A stretch of 64,000 nt of DNA from Cinnamomum chago. Its lineage: Eukaryota > Streptophyta > Magnoliopsida > Laurales > Lauraceae. Of the stretch, positions 11,228 to 22,842 are shown in pieces (position 1 is the stretch's first letter; every line of letters begins with the position of its first letter). Under the pieces are notes generated by a model. That model saw only the letters and a program-made list of their open reading frames with translations, made no database searches and was not told where the DNA came from. The stretch is from assembly GCA_038049695.1 (NCBI GenBank), contig CP142460.1:24682501-24746500 (forward strand), read 5' to 3'. The translations under genes and the position numbers were made by a program.

Positions 11228-12581
11228 TGAAAATCCTGGGATCCGAACCCTAGAGGGGGGGTGAATAGGGTGAGCTTCAATTATGACCAATTTTAACCAA
11301 TTTTAGCTTCTTTAAATTAAACTAGTCATAAGTGGTGATTAAGTAAATAAATGCGGAAGCTTACAAAAACAATCACCACAAAGCATGCACCATCACACAA
11401 GGATTTATAGTGGTTCGGCCTCAATGCCTACATCCACTACCGGCTTGTGAACCAACACCCCACCGGATTTCCACTATTTATGTTTTTCAATAGGCTAAGC
11501 AATAACCTTTACAATATTCTTTTCAAGGCTAAGCAATAACCTCTACACTATGCTTTTCTTAGGCTAAGCAATAACCTCTTCAACCAAAAGGTTGGTTATC
11601 TCTCTAAGTAGTGTCTATAATACACTTGATGGAGATACAATTAATAGCTCATTACAATGCCTTGTAATTAGGCGGATATGAAAGTGAAAATCAAATTCAC
11701 ACACACACACACACACTATGAATACAAAGGTGAATGCACAATGTGTATGTATGATGTCCTCAATCAATTTGAAAATGAAAGCTCATAAATGTATGCCAAA
11801 GGCTTTTGAAAGTTTTAGCTCATAAAAACATTTATGATTGAGGAAAGAATGCTAATCACATGTTAAAAATAACTTGTAAAAGATATACATATGTATTCTA
11901 AACAAGTTCTGAAATTCTAAGAACAAAACATATGATGCATAGGGATGTCAATCAAATTAACAATATAGCTCAATATGTGTATGCTATAAGCATAAAGCAT
12001 AAAAATAGATTTGATTGAAGTTAAGGGACAAATCATATGTAATTATAAATTCAACTTGAAAATGATATACCTATCAATGCTAAACAAGTTGTGAAACTTT
12101 AAAACAAAAGTACATATGATTTGTGAAGTTGTTGAATCCAAAACATAAGATAGATTTGAAAGAGATTTTCTTATGATGAAAAACAACAACCATAGATTCA
12201 ACCAAGTATAGGAATCATGTTACATATAATTTCAAAGATGTTTTCATTAACATGATTTACTTAGATATACCAATTTAAGTACTACTTGGATTGAATCAAG
12301 GTGATGCATCCAAAACAATAAATCAATTCAAAACAAATACATGTTAAGGACACAACAAAACATAGTTTATCATGCCAGAAAAGATTTACCAATAATAAAG
12401 CAAAGCATGACAACATATGGTTAAGGAAAGTAAAGCTTACTTAGTAATTTAACTCAATGGAACCAAGCTTTAGCTTTCCAAATGGCCCATTTCATCCCTT
12501 AGCTCATTCCCCTTTAATTGGCCTCAAAACATCTCAAGGAGGGCCTAAAAATTGCTAACTTTTGACAAAGGAATGAACTAG
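11228..12581 (-). repeat. E2 5' LTR, inner segment
   Basis: The segment starts with TGAAAATCCTGGGATCCGAA and includes the 'CTAGAGGGGGGGTGAATAGG' block typical of many plant LTR ends, plus an (AC)n tract at 11699-11716. It ends at the ACTAG target site (12577-12581) of the inserted solo LTR and continues at 16731. Confidence 0.75.
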
Positions 12582-13093
12582 TGTGAGAACCCGACCCCTA
12601 ATCTCTTGGATTAGTGTTGTTTTATTTGTGGATTAGTTTCTTTTAGTGGGATTAGTATTTGTTGGGTTGAGTTTGTGAGCTAGAATGGTTTTTCTTCTAG
12701 TTTTGGGCTTTTGAGTGCTTTGGTAGCTTGTGGGGCCCTTTGGGGGTTCCCTTTTCGGCTTTGCATTTACTTGTGAGATTTTCCCGATTTGTTTCGTATT
12801 GTGCTTTTGGCCCGTTGCATTCATCTTGAGGAATCCTACAACTTTCATGTTGATCCCGTATCCATTTGAGAACCCGAAACCCGATTTCTTGGCCTTGAGG
12901 GCAAAACAGTCATTGCACACCAAATCTGTACCCAAATCTCGATATTCTCGAAATCCGTGAAACATATACTTTTTGGAAACTAGAAATTTCGACGATCATT
13001 TCTTCCTTCTTCGTCGAATTCATCCGAGGTCCCGAAAGAGATGATTTCAGCCACCCAAGTTCTTTAAGTTGTGGGACCCAAACCTCACTTGCT

Positions 13094-13100
13094 TATAAGA
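13094..13100 (+). promoter_or_regulatory. TATA box of the solo LTR
   Basis: TATAAGA followed by GGAACCCATC stands at the same place as TATATAAGG in the E4 LTRs and TATAAAAGG in the E3 LTRs, in each case followed by a CT-rich leader with TTCCAGC. It is the likely U3/R boundary. Confidence 0.6.
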
Positions 13101-15448
13101 GGAACCCATCTCCTTCATTCATTTCACTCTTCCTTTTCCAGCACAAACCAGCAACCTAGGGTTTCTCTTGTGTTTCTCTTCTTCTTCTTGCTTCTTCATC
13201 TCCAAGCCACACCAAGAGTTCATCAATCAAGAAATGGAGATCACCAACCTCTTCCTCATCTTGCAAGCTTTCCATTGATACCATTTGTGAAGAGAACCCT
13301 CCATCACAAGACTTCCTTTGAGCTTACCTTGTCCATTAGAGGACCTTGCAAGTATGTTTTCTTCTTCATCTTCTAGATTTGTAATCTTCTAGCCTTAGAG
13401 AAGCTCCACCTTGATTATTGAAAGGTTTCCTTGTCATTTCATTGCTTAACCCATTTTAGGGTTTGTTTTGGGGGTTTTTGTAGAGATTGTGGATCTTGAG
13501 CTTGAGAGGTGATTAGGAGCTTGATTTGCTTGATTAGAGTCAAAGGCAAGTGGATGATTGGATCGTTTTGATTATTAACATGTTTTGTGAGAAAAATCTT
13601 GTTTCATTAAGGGTTTTGGTGATTTTAGTAGTTGTCTTTACTATGATTAATATTGATTTCGAAATGTGCTTATTGATGAGTTTATTCCCTCTTGTTCATG
13701 CTTGGAAAATATATGCATCATATTGGCGAGGTTTCAAATGGTTTCACATGAATGAGTTTTCTCCACCTTGAGATTTGTTGTGAATGGAAAGAATGGAAAG
13801 GGAGAAACTTGAAATGAGGAGCTCTTTAGCTCATATTATTGTCTTGGAAACATGTATTTTAGTCTTCTTGTTTATAGTTCTATGTGATTATTTAAGTGTT
13901 GGAAAGGAAAGGAAAAAGGAAAGGAAAAAGGGAAGAAAAAAAAATCAGTGTCCCGGACCTGCTGCACGCCCAGGTCCGATCGATCGAACCTACAGGCCGA
14001 TCGATCGGTCTGTCTTTTAACTGTAAGGATTTTTGGGCCGATCGATCGGACCCTGTGCATTTCTGGTACAGAAAAATCAGTTTGAGTCCAGTGAAATTTG
14101 ATATTGTTTTTTTTTTTGGAAACCTTTGGGCTTTCTATGAGTCCTAGGGGTATATACCTTAGTGGTAAGACCAATTATACCCTAATCTAAGGTCTCTAAG
14201 ACTAGGGAACTAAAAAGAAAGAATGGTGATGATCTAGGCACTAATTCTCGGTTTTAGGTGGGACCCTGGCTACCCTCTTTGGACTGTTTGGACCATGTGT
14301 GAGAATGTCTTGAGCCGACACGCCTCACGGTTGGTTCGGTGGCATCGGAGTTCAATCCATTTCAATCTTGAACGGGATGGAACGACGCGATATCTTCTTT
14401 ATATCTAAACACAAGTCTTTCCCTTGGTTATCGCGAATTCTATTCCTTTCGGTGACTGAATAGGTTGCTCGATGTTTCCGGATTAATGTCATGCCTAGGA
14501 TGGACCGTTTATGATCTTGATTCTTTTCTATTGTAACATCTAGTACTACCCATAAGCTCATTTTAAGTTTGGAAAATCGAAAAGTGCATAAGGAGCCCGG
14601 AATGTCTTCAAACTCAAGGAGTACCAAGTAATTATTATAATCGACATACGGGGCCCCTATTCACTTAAATAGATCTTGAAATTAATACTTTTACCCGAAA
14701 TGGTTATAGTTCATTGTTTCACCTCATTTCCCGAGATTTGCATTACATGACTTGTTTTCCCGAAAGCATTGAAGTTACTCTGGTAACAGTTATTGTCCCG
14801 AAGTGCATTGCACCACATGATATGTCAGTGTGCCCTTGAGCACCCCCGTCTTGCCCGTTTGATTATGTATTTGTACTTGGTTTACTTGCATGTGTCTCGA
14901 TTGTATTTGACCTATGAGTCGGCACCACTAAGCTTGGATAACGATGTTGGTCTGATCCACCGACTTGGAGATCCCCCTCTTGTCCCGCCAGCTGCAGCTT
15001 GGATCCCGCTACCCGGTTATTACCGTGGTCTTGTCCCGATACCGCAGATGGCTACTGTGGTCCCCGATGCCCGGCTCGCTACCGTGGTCATGTATAGTAT
15101 ATGTATATGCATTCATGAGATCCACTGTTTCTCCTCACCTCGAGTGACTGAGATCAGTGCCTAGTATATGTATATGAATTTATATGAGATCCCCTGTTTC
15201 TCCTCACCTCGAGTGACTGAGATCAGGGCCTAGTTATTGCTCTATCGCTTTAGTGATAGAGGACTTAGCTTCGTGTGGTTGCCATCTTGCCAATTCCCGA
15301 TTCCTTGGATACCCGACACGTTTTATATTGCTTACTTGCTTTCCGATAAATGATTTGTTTCCTTTATGAAAGTTGTTATTTAAACAAGTGTTAATATTCT
15401 CCAATGTAAATTCAGTTATTATTATATTGTCTTCTGTTCTTTGTACCC

Positions 15449-16080
15449 GCACATGTTTTAAATGGATGCTGGTTGGGCGAATACCCATGCTTTTACATAT
15501 GTTTCAAACGATCGATGGTTTTACTAGATTTATGTGATTACACATGTTTTAAATGAATACCCGAATTGTTAAATATCCGTGCTTTGTTTTAAATGACATT
15601 TGGCTTGTGAGATTCCTATGTTTATACCTGTTTTAAATGATTACCCGATTTGTTAAATATTCATGCTTTGAAATATGTTTCAAATGACACTTGTTTGCCA
15701 GATCCCTACGTTTATACCTGTTTTAAATGATACCCGATTTGTTTAAATATCCATGCTTTGAAATACGTTTAAATGAACACTAGTTTTGTCAGATTTCTTT
15801 GGTTACACCGGTTTTAAATGAACACCCGGTTTGTTAAACATTCGTATTTTCACATATGTTTCAAATGGACATTGGTTTTGCTAGACTGCTATGAATACCT
15901 GGTTTGTTGTATACTTATGTTTTTACTTAAGTTTCAAATGAACGTTGTTTTGCCATACCGCTATATTTATACATGTTTTAGACGAACACCCGATTGTCAA
16001 ATATCTATGATTATAGATGATGTAAATGAACACATGTTTTATTAGATATTCATGTTTTACCCATGCTTGAAATGAATACA
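15449..16080 (+). repeat. Degenerate tandem repeat, period about 90 bp
   Basis: Units begin with a CATGTTTTAAATGA-like motif near 15451, 15542, 15627, 15717, 15808 and 15972, each followed by ACCCGATTTGTTAAATAT and a second half with TGTTTCAAATGACA. The spacing is about 86-91 bp where clear. Related LTRs in the window lack this expansion. Confidence 0.7.
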
Positions 16081-16725
16081 GGTTTTCCCCGAGATTCCCG
16101 ACTTTGCACCCGTTTAATTATATGCAGCATTTGATCGAATAGCATGATTTATATTATGTTTTATTCTTCAGTATATTTGTTGTCTTTTCATCCACCTGCC
16201 AGACCGTCGTGTCTGACCCACTACTTTTGGTACTCAGGTTCAGATTTCTTCGTCCCGAGATGAGTGCTTTTATTGGCTGTGGAGCCATGTTTTGCAGGTT
16301 GTTCTGTCGGCTATGTCATGTAGACATCGAGCTTGACATTGGAGCTACGTCATATTCGGGGTAGTGATTATAGCTTACTGTTGTATGGCTTTTATTAGCC
16401 TTTTCTTGGGATCCTTAATTAATGTACATTGATAATTGTAACTTGAACATATTTGGGGATGTAATATCTTGTTACTGTCAGCTCTATAATTTATTGTGAT
16501 GGTTTACTCCAGTCTGATATGATTCTTGATATGATAGCTATATGCTAAAGGTTGAGTGCGACGCGGAATCCGATGGCCACGGACTCCGGGTCGCAATGCC
16601 ACGAAAGCTTCCGCAAAATATTCAGAATGTGTTGTCTTCACACACGCGGATCTTGGGAGAAGTAAAATACATTTATGCTTTAATCCCATTCCCGCCCCCG
16701 AGGTTTCGGTAAGGGGGGCGTGACA

Positions 16726-17152
16726 ACTAGTATTTATAGCCAAAAAGCGCCCAACGGCTCTTCCCCGGTCGACTTGGCCTTTCCCCAGTCGACATGGCCT
16801 TCAATGGTCATAAAATTGACCGTTTGAAAAAGTAGCCAACGGCTCTTTCCCCCTCAACCGCGCAGTGTGGCCAGTCGACCAGGTCCCCTGGGCCGATCGA
16901 CCGGCCACACTGCGGGTCGACCCGGGCCTGGGACCAAAATTCCTTAAAATAGCATTTTTCAAAGTATTTCTTGAAGGGAACTTTTGGGCCACTGAATCAA
17001 GCTTGGAAACATGGTTTAAATCAAACTAAGAGGAATAAAACCATGAAAACATCAAGATTTCAAGTTTTTCTAAAACAATGCATGTGTGAAAATTCAAATG
17101 ATTCTAGAATGATAATGCATCCATCAAATTGCAATACACAAAATCCCTAACA
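16726..17152 (-). repeat. E2 5' LTR, outer segment
   Basis: It begins with the second ACTAG and continues the E2 LTR to its outer terminus CCCTAACA at 17152. It holds GGTCGACC-like palindromes at about 16755-16925 and lacks about 150 bp present in the left copy. Confidence 0.78.
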
Positions 17153-17515
17153 CATCTCACTCTCCCTGTCTCTCTCCTCCTCTCCCTCTCCTTCCCTGCT
17201 CTCCCTCTCCCCTGCTCTCTCCCTGCACCGCCCCAGTCCTAGCAACTCTCTCCCTCCCCATTCGTTCTCTCTCTCTTCCCTCTCTCTGCCCCTCCTCTCT
17301 CTCAGCCCTCACTCCCTCCTCTCTCTCTCTCTCTCTCTCTCTGCCACTCTCTCTTCTACTCTCCCTCTCTCTCTTTCACCCCCTCTCTCTACTTTCCTCT
17401 CCACCCAGCCACCTCTCTCTATCTCCACTCTTTCTCTGTCTCCACTCTCTCTCTCCACTCTTTCTCTCACTCTCCTTGTCACTCTCTCGCTCTACACCCG
17501 CCCCATGCATGCGTA
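17153..17515. repeat. CT-rich simple-sequence tract
   Basis: About 360 bp consist almost only of C and T on the plus strand, in interrupted (CT)n, CTCC and CTCTCC units. It starts exactly at the end of the E2 LTR. No gene is visible. Confidence 0.85.
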
Positions 17516-19134
17516 GCCCCTTCTTATCATTTTGTTTTATTTTAATTCACTTATTACTTTATTATATTTCATCTATCTAGTTCGATTTTACCTCACTGTT
17601 CACTTCGTGCATTTAATTGCGTGTTGCCTTTATTTTTTTTCTCCAGGCATTCGAAATTGCCCATGCATCTAATTTAAATTTAAATTTCTTAATTTTTTAT
17701 TTGTCTCAAATTATATCCTCTTTTTATACAATATGCTCATGCATTAAAATATGCCCATGCATCACATAACTTAGTCTCATTTTCTTTTACTATTCATTCC
17801 GCTTTTCCTTTCTCTTAGCTAAAATCTGATAGTGCAAAAAAAATATAAATAAAAACAAAAAAAAATAGAAACAAAAAAATAACCAAAATAATAATAATAA
17901 AAAAGTAAAAATTAAAATTAGAACTTTAGCTATCTTATTAATTAGAAGTAATTAGGCCAAATTTAATAATTCAATTCTTTTCTCTCCTCCCCTCTTACTA
18001 GGATTAGATAACCATATTTAGGAAATTCTAGAGTAATTTGGGAAATTAATATATAAATAAAAAATTAGAATTTATTCATTCTCTTTTCCTCTTCTCATTT
18101 CATTAGAAAAAAACTGTTTAGGATTTTAGGTCTTATAAATAAACATAAAACCAAAAACAAAATAATAACAATAAAAACCCAAAAGACCAAAAACAAAGTA
18201 AAGGATATTAAAAACCCAAAAATAATTAAATTAAAATTAGAAATTAAATAGTGATTTAGGCTGACCAAGTCAGACCCCAGACCCAGATCTAGGTTTCCCC
18301 TACTTAGGTTAGACTACCCTAGTTTCTTTAATTCGAACTAATTAGGCCCCACTCTCTCTTCGGGCCCCACTAAGGGACCGGGAGAGTGGATGAGGGCGGT
18401 CAGGACCCTATGATAAGGTAGAGATACATTTAGGGAAATGGATTAGTTAGATTAAATCCAAGTAGGGAAATCCCCTTGTTAGGCCCTTCTAGCCCCAATT
18501 AAAAAAAAACCATAAAACCAACAAACCAAACCCAAAAAGATTTTCCTCTCTTTTCTCCACCTCTGGTGCCAAATATTCATTTGAACTCAAAGAATAAAGG
18601 GAGTAGGCCATGTACTCTTATCACTTGCATATCGCACGCAAACCCACAGAAATCACAACTCGAAGTTTTGTTTGCATCGTTCTTTCGATTTGAAGAATCA
18701 ATCTTTAAACCCTAGGTTGTTAAAGGACATTGAAGTGGGTACCCGGGAATGGGGCTGATCCTCTTTTAAATATTTGGCACCCTCCCCCTATTTTCCTTAG
18801 TTTATTTCCAATTTATTTCATTTACCCCCCTTAGAATACTTGGATTTAACTTTAATTAGTCTGCATGGCCCTGAATGTTGATTTCCCCTGCCTAGTTCGC
18901 TATGACCCTACTTTGAGACCATAATTCGACCCAAATTGAAAGACCCAAATTAAGTGACGAGCCAACCGTCATGTGTCTCCAGTGGCACATTAGACGAGAG
19001 TAAGAACCCATCCTATTTTCTCCCGCTTTCTTTTGGCTTTCATCGAAGGATGGTGTTACGGCCATATCCATAATTGGAGATCGTGGTCCGTTGATTTTGA
19101 GGATAGTCGGAATCCTCATTTTCGATGTATTTTT
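17516..19134. other. Unassigned A/T-rich sequence, possibly part of an old LTR element
   Basis: There is no ORF of interest. An A-rich zone lies at about 17835-18240, followed by a mixed zone with 'AAACCCTAGG' near 18708 and 'GTGGGTACCCGGGAATGG' near 18737. The texture resembles LTR or leader sequence of an old element, but no terminus, PBS or PPT could be identified. Confidence 0.35.
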
Positions 19135-19512
19135 TTAATATCTCATATAGTTGAATGGCGATTTCCCTCCCTGGGCGGGCCAAAATTCACATCCGACAGC
19201 AATGTGTTCAACGGGGTGACGTCCCTTACAACCACTGCTATCATCAAAGGCATGACCAAGCTTCTGCAAAGATCCTCGATCCCTGTCTCTCCAAGCACCA
19301 CTAAGCAGGATATCCTGATATAACTGTTTAGTCCTAGGGGAAGTCAGCAACTTGGTCCTGAATCTTTCCATCTCAGCCCCAACGATGTTCTCCACATTTC
19401 GAGAGATGTGTTCCATCCTGGCACAGCCTTCTAGCATTATACTGCGAGCAGAAGGTGGGGCTTGTGTAGCTTCAGCAGCCGGAACCTGCGGAGCCTTGAC
19501 AGCAGGCTGCTT
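19135..19512 (-). pseudogene. Unidentified ORF fragment, cut by E3
   Basis: An open frame runs on the minus strand from the E3 border, through an alanine/proline-rich segment, into a charged segment (EHISRNVENIVGAEMERF) and a tract with QKLGHAF, and stops near 19135. Downstream frames near 18892-19119 also look partly coding-like. I do not recognise the protein. It has no start of its own because E3 begins at 19514, so it is the interior of an older gene or retroelement ORF. GC content is higher than in the flanking A-rich DNA. Confidence 0.4.
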
Positions 19513-19513
19513 G

Positions 19514-22500
19514 TGTAAGACCCCGACCCGAGTGACCTCGATTAGTACTGATTAAGTCGTGTTTTAGTTTTAAGCGTGATTAGTGAATGCTGGTTAAGTT
19601 GGGATTAGAATAGCTTTTGTTATAACTTTGGGGAATTTTGAGTGCTTTTATGCTTAGTGGGACCCTTTGGGGGTTCCCTTTGTGACTTTGCATTTACTTT
19701 GGGGATTTTCTGAGATTCTTGTGATCTATAACTTAATCCCATTTTACTTACCTCGTTAATCTCTTCAACTTTTATGTTGATCCTGTTCCCGTCCAAAACC
19801 TCGAAACCCGACTTTCCTAACATTGAGGGCAAAACAGTCTTTTTACACTAAATCTGTACCCAAAATTTGATATTCTCGAAACCCTTGAAATATATACTTT
19901 TTGGAAACTAGAAATTTCAATGATCTTTTTTCCCTGCTTCGTCGAACTCATCCGAGGTCCCGAAATCAATGATTCCAACCCCATAAGATTTCCAAATGGT
20001 GGAGCCCATCTTCACTTGTATAAAAGGAGAACCCTCCTTCTCTTTTCCCTTTTTCCAGCTCAAATCAAACCCCAACTAGGGTTTTCTCTTTTCTCTTCTT
20101 CCTCTAGCTCTTCCACCTCAATCACTACCAAATCTTGCACCAATAAGCAAATGGAGGTTGTCTTCTTCTTCCTCTCCTTAAGTGCTCTTCATTGATAGCA
20201 TTTGTGGAGGAAGTCATCCATCTCTAGGCCCTTGTGAAGCTCATCTTACCTACTTGAAGAACTTCCTAGTAAGCTTCCCCTTCCAATCTCTTTGATATGT
20301 ATTCTCCTAGCCTTAGGGAAGCCCCATTTTCATTAGTGAAGCTTTCTTCCTCCTTGCTCATTGTCTTGACCATTTTAGGGTTTGTATTTGGGGTTTTGAT
20401 GTGTTTGTGGGCTATCTTTGAGAGAGGCTTGATTAGAGCTTGATTTTCTTGTTAGAGACCCAAGGCAAGTGGATGAATGGGTATTTGATCATTATATGGT
20501 TTTATGAGAAATGTGTTGATTTTGTCAATTCTATTCATACTATTCTTGATTTACATGATTTTGAAATAAATGTAAATGAATGAGTTGGTTGGTTGTTTAA
20601 CTCCTAGAAATGTTAGCATTTATAACCTTTCATTTATTACTTGCTTGTGGTATAAATGAATCCTTGTCACTGTGGATTTTCTCTCCTCTTTTGTGGTTGA
20701 ATGTGATTGAGAATAAGGTGTTTGATTTGATGTTTATGGAATTATTGATGGGGATTTGAATGGTGTTTGAATGGTCTCAAAGGGGGTTATAAGAGGATGA
20801 GAAAGGGGTGAGCAGAATTGTCCCCGGAACCAGTTCTGGATAGTTCACTAGAGCAAACTTGACAGGTCGCTCGAGCGAACCCTTCCGGTGGATAGTTCGC
20901 TTGAGCGAACTCTAGCTCGCTCGAGCGAACCCTCCCAGAACTTATTCCAGAGAATGGTTAGCTCGAGCGAACTGAAATTTCGCTCTAGCCAACCTGGACT
21001 GGATGATTTTGCTTAAGCGAACTCAACTTCGCTCGAGCGAACCCACCGAGAAAATCATTCCAGAGAGCTCACCGCTCGAATGAACTTCAGGTCCACTCGA
21101 GCGATGAGTACTGTTCACCTGGGGCTACATTAGAAGTAAAAAGTGAAATGTTTAGATGATTGGGAGAGGTTTGTTGAGAGCCCAAATGAAATGGAGGTAT
21201 GAAGAAATGATACTTGAAGCCCGTTTGAGGAAGAAACCACTTCACAAAGATCCATTGTAGTTTTGAAATTCACCAAGGTGTATAAGGACCCAGGAATGTC
21301 CCCAAACTCAGGGAGTACCAAGTCTTTATTGATATTAGCATACGGGATCCCTATTCACCTTGAACTAGTCTTGAGCCCCGATACTTGTCCTGAGATTTCG
21401 AAAGTTCAATAGTTTTTCATTGTTCCCGAATTTTATATGCACTTCCGAAAATATTGAAATTGCAATTGTAGCATTTTGCTAGCCCCGATGTGCATGCCCG
21501 AATTGAAGTGATAATTGTGCCTTTAAGCACTCTCGTCCCGCCGGTTTATATACTTACACTTGATGTATTTTATACATGTCTTGATTCTGTTATTTAATCT
21601 ACGAGTTGGCACCACTAAGCTTGGATAACCTTGTCGGTTTGATCCACCAACTTGGAGATCCCCCTCTTGTCCTGCCAGCTGTAGTTTGGATCCCGCTACC
21701 CGGTTTATTATCATGGTCTTGTCCCGATACCCCGGCTTGCTACTGTGGTTCTTGATGCCTGACTTACTACCGTGGTCATGTCCCGTATTATTATATGCAT
21801 ATGTATATATCGTTGAATCTCCTCACCTCATGTGATTGAGATCAACACCTTGATATGCTTTTGTTACTTCGGTGATAGAGGACTTAGCTTCGTGTGGTTG
21901 CCATCTTGTTTGTTTCCCGATTCCTTGGTTACATTTACTTGTTTTACACTGCATATATGTTTTTGAATAAATGAATTATTTCTTCCATGAAATTTATTGT
22001 TTAAACGGGTTTAAATGTTTTTCAAGGTAAATCTTATTATGTTATATTGTTATATTCTTTCACCCACCTGCCAGACCGTTGTGTCTAATCCATTTCTTTG
22101 GTACTCAAGTCCAGACATTATCTATCCTGAGACGGAGTTTGAGGAGGCGGTCGGTGAACCGCAGCGTTTAGTTGAGTGGCATGCCGATGATGTCGTCTAG
22201 ACATTCGGTTGTTTGAGTTACGACACATTTTGGGATCGTGATTAACCATTCTTTTGGGTTATTGTTTTGAGATGTATTGGCCTTTGTTGGCCTTTATTCT
22301 TTTGGGGAGTGAAAAACTAATTGATCTTTTGTATAAACTTTAAAGTTACTTTTGGGGAAATCACTAATGATCATTGCTCACTCTGATATTCTGTTATATA
22401 AATGTGTTATCAGTCTTGTTATTTTGGATACGAATGTGTGAATTAGATTTGCTACACGCTTCCGCACTTAACCAAAATATATTATGTTGATGTGATATCC

Positions 22501-22682
22501 TCACCGCGGACACCTGTGGGAAATCACGTGCACGGGTAGTATCTCATTCTTCAATGGCCCGTGTACGTAGAGGCCAAAATAAATACACTTATGTTATATG
22601 TACAATGGCAATTAATCATTAATTCTTCCTTTTTAGTCCCAATCTGGGATTAGGCCTACGGGCCCGATCCGGGGTCACGACA
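19514..22682 (+). repeat. E3 5' LTR
   Basis: 3169 bp, TGTAAGACC...GGTCACGACA. It has a TATAAAAGG box at 20019-20027, a palindrome cassette at about 20835-21110 built from TTCGCTCGAGCGAA-like units, a conserved block at about 21600-21910, and 'GCTACACGCTTCCGC' near 22450. The cassette differs from that of E4, although the flanks align. Confidence 0.92.
20019..20027 (+). promoter_or_regulatory. TATA box of the E3 5' LTR
   Basis: TATAAAAGG is followed by AGAACCCTCC and a CT-rich leader. The 3' LTR has the identical box at 39467-39475. Confidence 0.65.
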
Positions 22683-22686
22683 GAAC

Positions 22687-22701
22687 TTTTATCAGAGCGA
22701 G
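22687..22701 (+). other. E3 primer-binding site, mutated
   Basis: TTTTATCAGAGCGAG against the expected TGGTATCAGAGCGAG; both guanines at positions 2 and 3 are changed to T. The tRNA 3'-end pairing that starts DNA synthesis would be impaired, so this copy could probably not be reverse-transcribed efficiently today. Confidence 0.8.
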
Positions 22702-22842
22702 ACGTGTTTCAAGCAATTAAAAGAAACTAGAAATCCTAAGGACGTGGCGAGGATTCGTAAGACTTCTCGTTGGCTAGAACCGTGTGAGCAATGTGTGACC
22801 CTTATTTGATTATTATGTACTAACAACTTGTTTTGCAGCATC

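Larger units (their letters stand above)
12582..16725 (+). mobile_element. Solo LTR, 4144 bp, Ty3/gypsy type
   Basis: The termini TGTGAGAACC and GGGCGTGACA are bounded by perfect 5-bp direct repeats ACTAG at 12577-12581 and 16726-16730, and the E2 LTR is continuous across the insertion. There is no internal region, so it is a solo LTR left by unequal recombination. It is built like the other LTRs here: a TATAAGA box at 13094-13100, palindromes at about 13975-14050 (CCGATCGATCGG type), a conserved block at about 14920-15290 and an 'ACCGTCGTGT' motif near 16205. It is 0.9 kb longer than the E4 LTR, mostly because of a tandem array at 15449-16080. Confidence 0.93.
7277..17152 (-). mobile_element. 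E2: coding-poor LTR element (LARD-like)
   Basis: Two related LTRs flank a 3.2 kb internal region. The right LTR (11228-12581 plus 16731-17152 around a solo LTR) is followed internally by TGGTATCAGAGCGAG on the minus strand (11211-11225). The left LTR (7277-8044) is preceded, on the minus strand, by the polypurine tract AAAGGGGGAGA. No ORF longer than 85 codons exists inside and no gag or pol motif was recognised, so it fits a large retrotransposon derivative mobilised by another element. The PPT style and the 'GAACCCTAGAGGGGG' block near the LTR end recall Ty1/copia SIRE-type LTRs, which is a guess from familiarity. The left LTR is cut by E1. Confidence 0.75.

Noticed and set aside
13071..13376. 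101-codon ORF in the solo LTR leader
   Set aside because: Low-complexity serine/leucine-rich reading of a CT-rich LTR leader. Similar short ORFs occur at the same place in other LTRs (19920-20195, 39368-39643) only because the DNA is related.
14793..15164. ORF with VGLIHRLGDPPLVPPA conserved in several LTRs
   Set aside because: The DNA block is conserved, but the frame is broken in the E3 LTR and start sites vary, so protein coding is not supported. The block itself is reported as a finding.
17153..17515. CRISPR-like or satellite array
   Set aside because: Units are irregular CT simple sequence without spacers. No CRISPR array is expected or seen in this plant DNA.
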